From Acidobacteriota bacterium (lineage in GTDB: Bacteria; Acidobacteriota; Aminicenantia; Aminicenantales; Saccharicenantaceae): a stretch of DNA of 55,467 bases. Position numbers and translations under genes: made by a program. Below are positions 24,776-35,242 of this stretch, in pieces. The notes under the pieces were generated by a model. The model was not told the DNA's origin and searched no databases. It worked only from the letters and a program-made list of their open reading frames with translations. The DNA is taken from NCBI GenBank assembly GCA_029569255.1, contig JAKQUO010000053.1, positions 1-55,467 on the forward strand, given 5' to 3'. Every line of letters begins with the position of its first letter. Positions within the stretch are counted from its first letter, which is position 1.

Positions 24776-24884
24776 GGGGACACGATACCCGTTCCCGGAT
24801 TTCCCCGGCCGTCGGCCGGGCCGGGACGCCGTTGCGCCCGGGCCGACCCTTCGGCTCGAAATAGGGAACGGGTATCATGTCCCC
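24776..24884. repeat. Element with 21-bp terminal inverted repeats
   Basis: The left end 24776-24796 (GGGGACACGATACCC then GTTCCC) and the right end 24864-24884 are inverted copies of each other over 21 bp with one mismatch. About 67 bp of GC-rich DNA lies between, itself with short inverted repeats (CGGCCGTCGGCCG). It fills the gap between convergent genes. Shorter relatives or single ends occur at 5626, 23600, 43049, 47382 and 54062. Confidence 0.85.
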
Positions 24885-24892
24885 CTATTCTG

Positions 24893-25918
24893 TCAGACGC
24901 GGAAGCCGCGGCGCGCCCGGCTGCCGGCCATCGTCCCCGGGTCTTCCGACTGCCCGGCCTCGTCGACGCCGAAGAAGGCCATGTGGACGACCTTGTCGTT
25001 GAAGGCCAGCGCCGACCCGACGACGCCTGGCCCCTGATAGCGATAGGACCAGCCCAGGCCGATCGACTCGTACCTCTTCTCCTGGCACGAGGCCGCCAGC
25101 TTCAGGAACGCCCGGGCCTCGTCGGCCGCGGGCTTGGCCGGGGCCCGCCCGGCGTCGCCCTTGCCGCGGCCTCTCTTGCGCCGTTCCGTCGCGAGCATCG
25201 CTTCCATGGCGTAGCTCTTGACGAGCTTGGGGAACAGCGTCGCGAACGCGGCCTCGCTGGAGACGAAGTCCAGTCCGGCCGGCCGGCCGTCGACGAAGGC
25301 CAGGATGCCCTTCGCGCCCTCGGCCAGGCTGAAGCTCTTGAGGTAGCCGTCGAGGTCGGCCCCCTTGGCGTCGTAGACGTCTTTCATGGCCGCCGTCACC
25401 GAGGGCACGGCCAGCTCGGCCTGGAGCTCTTCGACCTTGCCCCAGATCTCGCCCTGGTCCGACCGGAACTGCCGCGCGGTCCTCAGGCTCTCGCTGACCT
25501 TCTGGACGTTGAGCATGCGCATCTCGCGGTGCATGATGTTGCCGGATTCGACGAACAGCCGATCCCGGTAGCTCCACCGGCCCTGCTCGACGCAGCTCAC
25601 CGGGACCTTGACCGTGGACTTGGGCGCGACCAGGATGGTCGTGTTGAGGATCCGGTTCTGCTTGGCGCCCTGCAGCTCCTCGCCGTCGAGGATGAGGACC
25701 GCGACGTCGCCCTTGTTGGCGACCATGAGCTCGGGCACGGAGCCGCCCTCGCTGACCTCGGTGATCGTGAAGGCCCCCCTCTCGAGCGCCTCCCGGAGCG
25801 TGATGTACTCGGGGCCGCCGTCGCGGGCCCGCAGGAGCCCGAAGACGGTCATGTTCTCGAAGCTCTGGCCCGCGCCGAGCTCCATTTCCAGAAGATACGT
25901 TTCGACAGACTTGTCCAT
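24893..25918 (-). CDS. ARPP-1 domain protein (DUF6569-type)
   Basis: 341 aa. The ARPP-1 domain fills residues ~10-320: QSFENMTVFGLL, LREALERGAFTITEVSEGG, ILDGEELQGAKQNRILNTTILV, VPVSCVEQGRWSY and the C-terminal VVHMAFFGVDE. The domain name comes from association with rhodanese-phosphatase genes; its biochemical role is unknown. A Lys/Arg-rich insert (RRKRGRGKGD) lies near residue 245. AAAGGAAAAAAGA precedes the ATG. The C-terminus faces the 21-bp inverted-repeat element. Confidence 0.85.
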   Translation of the reverse strand: MDKSVETYLLEMELGAGQSFENMTVFGLLRARDGGPEYITLREALERGAFTITEVSEGGSVPELMVANKGDVAVLILDGEELQGAKQNRILNTTILVAPKSTVKVPVSCVEQGRWSYRDRLFVESGNIMHREMRMLNVQKVSESLRTARQFRSDQGEIWGKVEELQAELAVPSVTAAMKDVYDAKGADLDGYLKSFSLAEGAKGILAFVDGRPAGLDFVSSEAAFATLFPKLVKSYAMEAMLATERRKRGRGKGDAGRAPAKPAADEARAFLKLAASCQEKRYESIGLGWSYRYQGPGVVGSALAFNDKVVHMAFFGVDEAGQSEDPGTMAGSRARRGFRV

Positions 25919-25956
25919 TCTTTTTTCCTTTCTTTCTTGATTCTCCGACCGAACGG

Positions 25957-26019
25957 CTAGCGGGCGCGTGGAGGGCCGTCCTTGTCCCGGGCCGGCCCCT
26001 CCCGCGCCTGACCCGCTAG
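25957..26019 (-). terminator. Long imperfect hairpin after the XRE/ImmA gene
   Basis: CTAGCGGG...GGAGGG pairs with CCCTCCCGCGCC...CCCGCTAG across 63 nt, in the 158-bp gap between two minus-strand genes. No T-run follows, so its role as a terminator is a guess. Confidence 0.35.
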
Positions 26020-26076
26020 GTGGAACCGGGTTCGAAGCGCCCCATCATCGACCTCCCTTTTCCTTCGTTATCGTCG

Positions 26077-27441
26077 TCAAAAGATCTCTCCGATCTCCTT
26101 CTCGAGCTCTTCGGCCGGGACCCCGGCGGCCTCCGCCGCCCGGGCCACGTCCATGATCCCGGCGGCCACGGCGTAGTGGAGCAGGCGCCCGAACCGCGTC
26201 GCCCGCTCGAGCCCTCTGTAGGCCACCGGCTCCTCGACGGCCCAGCCCCGGGCCCTGATTGTCTCGCGGAACGACCGCAGCTGCCGGTCGCCGACGAGCT
26301 CCAGCGCCCGGGCCCGGTACATGATGGCCTGGAGCGAGACGCCGTAGGTCTGCTTGATCTCGGCGAGATCGCCCAGGGTCACCTTGCGGCCCGCCGGCGT
26401 GAAGGTCCTCTCGAGGGCGGCCCGGGGCAGGAGCAGGGCCGCTCCGAAGGCGTGGCATTCGCTTTCCGGGCTCTCCGCCCCGTCGAACCCGCACAGCAGG
26501 TGGCCCAGCTCGTGGGCGGCCGTGAAGCGGACCCGGTCGGCCGGGCGCTCCGCGTTCACGGCGACGAAGGGGCTGGGGCCGTATCTCCCCGACAGGCCCT
26601 CGAACCCCTCGATGCCCCTGGCCTCGCAGACCTTGATCCCCCTGTCCTCGAGCAGGCCGAGCAGGTTGACGACCGGCCCCGCGCCGAGCTCCCAGCGCCG
26701 GCGGACCTCTCCGGCCGCCGCCTCGACCTCGGCGCGTGTCCGCACGGGCGCGCCGGCCACCGGGTTCTCGAAGGCTACGGAAGCGCCCAGGACCGACTCC
26801 AGCTCGAGATAGCGCTCGAGATGGCCGGCGATGCGGTACTTGAGCGCCGCCTCGGTCTTGGCCGAGAGCTTCTCCCCGGCCCGGAACCGGATCTCGTTCA
26901 CGGCGGCGTCCGCGCGCCAGGCCGCGAGGCCGCGGGTCCGCCTGGCGGACAGGCTGAAGCACGGCTCGACCCGGGGTGGCGTCACTATGCAGAATCGCGG
27001 CGTTTCGATCCCGGCCGAGGCGCGGCTTCCGGGACGGGGCCGGAGGTCCCCGGGCGCGGCCGGTTCGGGCAACGCCCCCGCCTCGGCCTCCTTCGGCAGG
27101 CTCACCAGGCCCCGCCGGCGCAGGGCCTTCGGGGGCGAGCCGGACCCATGTCCCGACGAATCGAAAGCATCGAACGGGAGCTCCTTTTCCATCACGGCGT
27201 CCTCGAGCCGCAACGGCGAGGCCCCCCATGTGGCGGCCTTGAGCGCCTCGACGAGGCTTTCCAGGACCTCCTGCGAGGGCATCATCCGGCCGGTCTCGTA
27301 CTTGCTGATGGACTGCTTGGTGACCCGCCCGCCGAGCCTGGCGGCCAGGTCCTCCATGCTCATCCCGGCCATCTTCCGGGCGGCCCGAAGACGGATGCCG
27401 AACGGCGTTTCCGGTGACTTGCGGCGCGGGGAGGCGGTCAT
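26077..27441 (-). CDS. XRE-family regulator with ImmA/IrrE metallopeptidase domain
   Basis: 454 aa. Residues 10-70 are an XRE helix-turn-helix (IRLRAARKMAGMSMEDLAAR, SISKYETGRMMPS). The second half is an ImmA/IrrE domain with HELGH (H310, E311, H314). In ICEBs1 ImmA and deinococcal IrrE, this protease cleaves a repressor; here repressor-like and protease domains are in one chain, a common arrangement (COG2856). A central ~230-residue region between them is less conserved and begins with a low-complexity stretch. The promoter overlaps a direct repeat, suggesting self-control. Confidence 0.85.
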   Translation of the reverse strand: MTASPRRKSPETPFGIRLRAARKMAGMSMEDLAARLGGRVTKQSISKYETGRMMPSQEVLESLVEALKAATWGASPLRLEDAVMEKELPFDAFDSSGHGSGSPPKALRRRGLVSLPKEAEAGALPEPAAPGDLRPRPGSRASAGIETPRFCIVTPPRVEPCFSLSARRTRGLAAWRADAAVNEIRFRAGEKLSAKTEAALKYRIAGHLERYLELESVLGASVAFENPVAGAPVRTRAEVEAAAGEVRRRWELGAGPVVNLLGLLEDRGIKVCEARGIEGFEGLSGRYGPSPFVAVNAERPADRVRFTAAHELGHLLCGFDGAESPESECHAFGAALLLPRAALERTFTPAGRKVTLGDLAEIKQTYGVSLQAIMYRARALELVGDRQLRSFRETIRARGWAVEEPVAYRGLERATRFGRLLHYAVAAGIMDVARAAEAAGVPAEELEKEIGEIF

Positions 27442-27459
27442 CTCAACATCCTCTTTCGG

Positions 27460-27493
27460 TAGACATTATAATAACAAAATAGACGTTTGTCAA
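27460..27493 (-). promoter_or_regulatory. Consensus sigma70 promoter with 20-bp-spaced direct repeat
   Basis: On the minus strand, -35 TTGACA (27488-27493), 17-bp spacer, -10 TATAAT (27465-27470), a perfect consensus. AAYGTCTA occurs at 27460-27467 and 27480-27487, exactly 20 bp apart (two helical turns) and flanking the -10, a likely operator for the XRE protein. Confidence 0.7.
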
Positions 27494-27559
27494 CCCCCCT
27501 CTTCAAAATAATTCTCCATTCGTCGCGCTCGCCTCTGGTTTAATTGTCGCCGGGCGCTC

Positions 27560-27664
27560 GAGGCGCGTGTCGGGACATGTACCGCCCCGGTACGTGTCCC
27601 GCATGTCTGAACGGGGACACGTGCTGGAAGTACATGTCCCTATTCGCCGGCCCATTTGACCCTC
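27560..27664. repeat. MITE-like two-hairpin element, core only (copy 1)
   Basis: Two hairpins, CGGGACATGTACC/GGTACGTGTCCCG and GGGGACACGTGCTGGA/GTACATGTCCC, in this order. The stretch from CTCGAGGCGCGTGTC to GGCCCATTTGACCC matches the reverse complement of 43155-43275 closely. The outer TCTCTTCCA inverted ends of the other copies are missing. The rest of the 451-bp gap upstream of the tricorn gene has no gene I can see. Confidence 0.75.
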
Positions 27665-27892
27665 ATGATACCGAGGCGCCTCGCCCGCCCGTCCCGGGCC
27701 GTCGCGGGCCGATCGGCCCGAACGGGCCGAAACAGTGACGCGGCGCGAATCCCCGGATCACCCGGAGCCAAGGGAGCCCGATGGCCGGCGGAAATCCGGA
27801 AAATGGAATTGCGCCCCCGATTTTGCTATATTCGCGAAGAATGCCCGGTCCGCTTCCGTCCGGAAGCCCTCGACAAGAAAGGAGCCGCCGTC

Positions 27893-30800
27893 ATGATCCG
27901 CAACAGCGCCTCCGGCCGTTTCGACAGGGCCGCGCTCCGCGCCGTCCTCGCGCTTCTGGTCCTCGCCCCCGCCGCCACCGCGCCCGGCCTGCGCGCCGTC
28001 GCCGCCGCGCCCGTCCCGGCCTCCGCCCCGGCCCTCCGGGACACGCCGCCGGCCCCGCCTTCCCCGTCCCAGGCGCCCGCGGCCGCCCGGACGCCCGACG
28101 CCGACCGCGCGCCCATGTGGCTGCGCTACCCGGCCATCTCGCCCGACGGGCGAACGATCGCCTTCGCCTACAAGGGCGACATCTACCGCGTCCCGGCCTC
28201 CGGCGGCGCCGCCGTCCCGCTCACGACGCACGAGGCCTACGACTTCATGCCGGTCTGGAGCCGCGACGGCCGCACGATCGCCTTCGCCAGCGACCGCTTC
28301 GGCGACTTCGACGTCTTCGTCATGCCCGCGGCCGGCGGCCCGGCCCGGCGCCTGACCTACCATTCGGCCGCCGAGCTCCCCTACTCCTTCACGCCCGGCG
28401 ACACGGCCGTCCTCTTCGGCGCCGCCCGGCAGGACCCCGCCGCCAGCCGCCTCTTCCCCGCCGCCTCCCAGCCCGAGCTCTACCGCGTCCCCGTCGAGGG
28501 CGGACGGGCCGTCCAGGCGCTGGCCGTCCCGGCCGAGGACGCCCGCCTGAGCCGCGACGGCCGCTTCCTCATCTACCACGACAAGAAGGGCGGCGAGAAC
28601 GACTGGCGCAAGCACCACGTCTCCGCCATCGCCCGCGACATCTGGGTCTGCGACACGGAAACGGGCCGGCACCACAAGATCACCGCCTTCGCCGGCGAGG
28701 ACCGCTCGCCCGTCTTCACCCCCGACGAGACCGGCTTCTACTACCTCAGCGAGGAGAGCGGCTCCTTCAACGTCCACCTGATGGCCATGGGCGGGGGCGC
28801 CTCGACCCGGATCACGGCCTTCGAGACGCACCCGGTGCGGTTCCTCTCCCTGGCCGACGACGGCACGCTCTGCTTCGGCTACGACGGGGCGATCTACACC
28901 CAGCGCGGGCAGGCCGGGGCCGAACCGCGCCGCGTCCCGGTCTCCCTGGCCGCCGACGCCCGCTCGAACAACGAGGTCGTCGTCCCGGTCAGCGGCGGGG
29001 CCCGCGACTTCGCCGTTTCGCCGAACGGCAAGGAGCTGGCCGTCGTCGCCCGCGGCGGCGTCTTCGCCGTCAACGTCGACGGCGGGATGACCAAGCGGGT
29101 CCTGGCCTCGCTCGGCAACACGGCCGGCCTGTCCTTCTCCCCCGACGGGAACGCCCTCCTTTACGCCTCGGAGCGCGACGGCCGCTGGGGCGTCTACGAG
29201 ACCCGCCGGGCCCGGGCCGAGGAGCCCTATTTCTACGCCTCGACCGTCCTCGAGGAGACGCCGCTAGTCGTCAACGAGCGCCAGAACGCCTCGCCCGCCT
29301 ATTCCCCCGACGGCAAGGAGCTGGCCTTCGTCGAGGACCGGGCCACCCTCAAGGTCCTCGACCTGGCCAGCGGGAAGGCCCGCGTCCTGCTCACGGCGAA
29401 AGAGCTCGCCCCCTCGGCCGACGGCAGCCAGTACTTCCAGTGGAGCCCCGACGGCAAGTGGATCCTCTTCGACTACGCCGTCCCCGGCTCTGCCCCGGGC
29501 GAGGTCGGCCTCGTCGCCGCCGACGGCTCCGGCCGGATCGTCAACCTGACCGAGAGCGGCTTCGAGGACCGCCGGGCCAAGTGGATCCTCGGCGGCCAGG
29601 CCATGCTCTGGTTCAGCGACCGCGACGGGCTCAAGGGCGCGGCCCAGAGCGGCGGCTCGCAGCTCGACGTCTACGCGCTGTTCTTCACCCGCGAAGCCTG
29701 GGACCGCTTCCGCCTGACCAAGGAGGAGGCGGCCCTGCTCAAGGAGATCGAGGAGAAGCGGGCCAAGGCGGAAGCGCCCAAGGACAAGAAAGACGCGGCC
29801 GAGAAGGACAAGAAGGAGGAGGCGAAGCCCCTGGTCATCGACTGGGGCGGCCTGGCCCTGCGCAAGGCCCGGCTGACGATCCACTCCTCCTCCCTCGGCG
29901 ACGCCCTGGTCGACAAGGACGGCGACACGCTCTTCTACCTGGCCCGGTTCGAGAAGGGCATGAACCTCTGGACGACCAACCTCAGGACCCGCGAGACCAA
30001 GATGCTGGCCGCGCTCAACGCCAACGGCGGCCGCCTGGCCTGGGACAAGGACCGGAAGTCGATCTTCCTGCTGGCCGACGGCTCGCTCTCCAAGATCGAC
30101 CCCTCGAGCGGCAAGCGCGACGCGATCGGCGTCAAGGGCGAAGTGACGGTCGACCAGGCGGCCGAGCGGGCCGCCCAGTTCGAGCACGTCTGGCGCCGGA
30201 CGCTCGAGCAGTTCTACCGGGCCGGCTACCACGGCGCCGACTGGAACGCCCTCAAGCCGGTCTATCAGAAGCACCTCCCCGGCATCGCCAACGGCTACGA
30301 CTTCGCCGAGCTGCTCTCGGAAATGCTCGGCGAGCTCAACGTCAGCCACAGCGGGGCCCGCTACGGCCGGGCGCCGGAGAACGCCGACGAGACGGCCTCG
30401 CTCGGCGCCTTCTACGACCCGGCCTACGCCGGGCCGGGGGTCCGGGTCGTCGAGGCCGTGGCCGGCGGGCCGCTCGACAAGGCCGGCCTCGACATCGTCC
30501 CCGGCACGCTCATCGAGGCCGTAGACGGCGAGCCGGTCGCGGCCGACCGGGACATCGAGCGCTATCTCAACCGCAAGGCCGGGCAGAACGTCCTGCTCAC
30601 GGTCTCGGCGCCTCCGTCAGCGGCCGCGGGCCCGGGCCCGAAGGCCGGGCCGGGGGCGGCCAAGGGCGCGGCGGCGGCGCCGCGGCCGGCCCGGCGCGAC
30701 GTCGCCGTCAAGCCGGTCTCGCCGCGCGAGGAGAGCCAGCTCCTCTACCGGCGCTGGGTCCTCCGCAACCAGGCCGAGGTCGAGAAGCTGAGCGGCGGCA

Positions 30801-31351
30801 GGCTCGGCTACATCCACATCCCGGGCATGAGCGACAGCGCCTACCGCTCGGCCTTCGAGGAGGTCCTGGGCAAGTTCGCCGCCAAGGAGGGGTTGGTCGT
30901 GGACACGCGCTTCAACGGCGGCGGCGACCTCGTCGCCGACCTGGACATGTTCCTGAGCGGCCGGAAGTTCTTCGACTACACGACCGACTGGCGGAGCAAC
31001 GGCTACGAGCCCAACTTCCGCTGGACCAAGCCGTCGATCGCCGTCGTCGGCGAGGCCCAGTACAGCGACGGCCACTGCTTCGCCTTCGCCTATCAGCACA
31101 TGAAGATCGGCAAGCTCGTCGGCATGCCGGTGCCGGGCACGTGCTCGTTCGCCGGCTGGGAGATGCTGGGGGACAGCGGCGTGCGCTGGGGCTTCGTCCC
31201 CCTCGGCGTCAAGGTCGAGGGGGTGGGCTACCTCGACAATCACCAGACCGAGCCCGACGTCCTGGTCTCCCTGGGCCGCGAGGAGGCCGTCCAGGGCCGC
31301 GACGCGCAGCTCGAGGCCGCCGTGGCCGAGCTCCTCAAGGAGATCAAGTGA
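27893..31351 (+). CDS. Tricorn protease-like (PD40 propeller + PDZ + S41)
   Basis: About 1152 aa from the ATG at 27893, which follows AAAGGAG eight bases upstream; longer in-frame starts lack this. A signal peptide (residues ~12-45) is followed by beta-propeller PD40 repeats (AISPDGRTIAFAY, PVWSRDGRTIAFASDRFGDFDVFVM), an Ala/Lys-rich linker (~630-660, KDKKDAAEKDKKEEAK), then a PDZ-like part (PLDKAGLDIVPGTLIEAVDG) and the S41 core. LNVSHSGARYG matches the tricorn Ser-His region, and YSDGHCFAF is the likely nucleophile loop. In archaea tricorn degrades proteasome peptides; here it is probably secreted and processes peptides in the periplasm. Confidence 0.88.
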   Translation: MIRNSASGRFDRAALRAVLALLVLAPAATAPGLRAVAAAPVPASAPALRDTPPAPPSPSQAPAAARTPDADRAPMWLRYPAISPDGRTIAFAYKGDIYRVPASGGAAVPLTTHEAYDFMPVWSRDGRTIAFASDRFGDFDVFVMPAAGGPARRLTYHSAAELPYSFTPGDTAVLFGAARQDPAASRLFPAASQPELYRVPVEGGRAVQALAVPAEDARLSRDGRFLIYHDKKGGENDWRKHHVSAIARDIWVCDTETGRHHKITAFAGEDRSPVFTPDETGFYYLSEESGSFNVHLMAMGGGASTRITAFETHPVRFLSLADDGTLCFGYDGAIYTQRGQAGAEPRRVPVSLAADARSNNEVVVPVSGGARDFAVSPNGKELAVVARGGVFAVNVDGGMTKRVLASLGNTAGLSFSPDGNALLYASERDGRWGVYETRRARAEEPYFYASTVLEETPLVVNERQNASPAYSPDGKELAFVEDRATLKVLDLASGKARVLLTAKELAPSADGSQYFQWSPDGKWILFDYAVPGSAPGEVGLVAADGSGRIVNLTESGFEDRRAKWILGGQAMLWFSDRDGLKGAAQSGGSQLDVYALFFTREAWDRFRLTKEEAALLKEIEEKRAKAEAPKDKKDAAEKDKKEEAKPLVIDWGGLALRKARLTIHSSSLGDALVDKDGDTLFYLARFEKGMNLWTTNLRTRETKMLAALNANGGRLAWDKDRKSIFLLADGSLSKIDPSSGKRDAIGVKGEVTVDQAAERAAQFEHVWRRTLEQFYRAGYHGADWNALKPVYQKHLPGIANGYDFAELLSEMLGELNVSHSGARYGRAPENADETASLGAFYDPAYAGPGVRVVEAVAGGPLDKAGLDIVPGTLIEAVDGEPVAADRDIERYLNRKAGQNVLLTVSAPPSAAAGPGPKAGPGAAKGAAAAPRPARRDVAVKPVSPREESQLLYRRWVLRNQAEVEKLSGGRLGYIHIPGMSDSAYRSAFEEVLGKFAAKEGLVVDTRFNGGGDLVADLDMFLSGRKFFDYTTDWRSNGYEPNFRWTKPSIAVVGEAQYSDGHCFAFAYQHMKIGKLVGMPVPGTCSFAGWEMLGDSGVRWGFVPLGVKVEGVGYLDNHQTEPDVLVSLGREEAVQGRDAQLEAAVAELLKEIK

Positions 31352-31458
31352 CCGGCGAAGAGCGGGACCGGCCCCTTCCCGGCCGGCCCTGAGACGAAGG
31401 ACGGCGGCCGAGCGTCCATGTTCATGCATCGGCAACGTCGGTCCCGGAGGACGCCGCC

Positions 31459-33124
31459 TTGAGCGAGAAAAAGCGGACGGCGAAGGCCAAGCCCGCCGCC
31501 CCGGCGATCGAGATCAACCCGGGCTTCCGCCGGGCCCTCGACGTCATGGAGGGGACCTCGCGCCACGTCTTCATCACCGGCAAGGCCGGGACGGGGAAAT
31601 CGACCCTCCTCGAGTACTGGCGCGGCCGGACCGGCAAGCGCGTCGCCGTGCTGGCCCCGACCGGCGTCGCCGCCCTCAACGTCCGCGGCCAGACCATCCA
31701 CTCGTTCTTCGGCTTCAAGCCCGACGTCACGCCCGAGGCCGTCCGCAAGCTGCCCAAGGCCCGGGGCGCCGGCGCCGACCGGGCCGCCATCTACCGCAAC
31801 CTCGACGCCATCGTCATCGACGAGGTGTCCATGGTCCGGGCCGACCTCATGGACTGCGTCGAGAAGTTCCTCCGCCTCAACGGCCCCGGCCCCGGAGCGC
31901 CGTTCGGCGGCCTGCAGATGATCCTCATCGGCGACCTCTACCAGCTGCCGCCCGTCGTCACCGGCCAGGAGCGCGGCCTGTTCGCCCCCGACCCGCCCTC
32001 GCTCCGGCGCGGCTTCGGCCCGCGCGCCGGGCCCGCCGCCGACGGGCTCTCCGCCGCCCGCTACGAGTCGCCCTATTTCTTCTCCGCCCGCGTCTTCGCC
32101 GAGCCCGGCTTCGACCTGGACTTGATCGAGCTGGAGAAGGTCTACCGCCAGAGCGACGCCGCCTTCATCGCCCTGCTCAACGCCATCCGCAACCGCTCGA
32201 TCGACGACGGCCAGATCGCCCGGCTCAACAGCCGGCTCGATCCCGCCTTCGAGCCGCCCGACGGCGCGTTCACCATCACCCTGACCAGCACCAACGACCT
32301 GGCCGCGGCCCGCAACCGGGAGAAGCTGGCCTCGCTGCGCGGCCGGGTCCGCCGCTACCAGGGCTTCGTCGAGGGCGAGTTCGACCGCCGCTCCTTCCCG
32401 ACCGAGGAGACGCTCGAGCTCAAGCCGGGGGCCCAGGTCATGCTCCTCGTGAACGACCGTTCGGGCCGCTTCGTCAACGGCACGATCGGCCGCGTCTCGG
32501 CCATCACCGCGGTCCCGAACGACGACGACGTCGTCACGGTCGAGCTGCCCGACGGCGGCGAGGTCGATCTCGCGCCCTTCACCTGGGAGCTCTTCCGCTT
32601 CCGGTACGACGCCAAGGCCGACCGGATCGAGTCGGAGACGGCCGGCTCGTTCACCCAGTACCCCGTGCGCCTGGCCTGGGCCGTGACCATCCACAAGAGC
32701 CAGGGCAAGACCTTCGACCGGGTCGTCATCGACATCGGCCGGGGCGCCTTCGCCCACGGCCAGGTCTACGTCGCCCTGTCGCGCTGCACGTCGTTCGAGG
32801 GCCTCGTCCTCAAGACGCCCATCAAGCGCGGCCACATCTGGATGGACTGGCGGATCGTCCGCTTCCTGACCCGCTTCCAGTACCGAAAAGCCGAAGAGGC
32901 GCTGCCCCTGGCCGAGAAGCGGGACCTCCTCCGCCGGGCCGTCCGCGACGGCCTCGAGCTCGAGATCGTCTACCTCAAGCCCGACGACACGAAGTCGCGC
33001 CGCCGCGTCCGGCCGGAAGCCGTGGAGACGATGGAGTACCGCGGCAAGCGCTTCGAGGGCCTGCGGGCCTACTGCCACGCGCGCGGCGAGTGCCGCACCT
33101 TCCGCCTCGACCGCATCCTCGAGA

Positions 33125-33132
<8 letters not shown>
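31459..33132 (+). CDS. Pif1-type superfamily 1B helicase fused to a WYL domain
   Basis: 557 aa from TTG 31459 with GGAGG eight bases upstream. Walker A GKAGTGKST (41-49), Walker B IVIDEVSM (D121-E122), and the C-terminal helicase block VTIHKSQGKTFDRVVID and QVYVALSRC are intact, as in Pif1/RecD-like 5'-3' DNA helicases. Residues ~485-557 (LEIVYLKPD ... RRVRPEAVETMEYRGKRFEGLRAYCHARGECRTFRLDRI) form a WYL domain, a nucleotide- or ssDNA-sensing module found in regulators and defence proteins. Possibly the WYL tail gates helicase activity; role in repair or defence is open. Confidence 0.88.
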
Positions 33133-35128
<1,996 letters not shown>

Positions 35129-35242
35129 GTGCGCCTCTCTGTTCGTTCTTGCGGTCGGCAAGGCCCGAGCATAATCCCGGCCGCGGCGGGCGTCAAGCCC
35201 GGCCGCTTCATCGAGCGGCCGTTCTGTCGGTGTCCCCCGATT

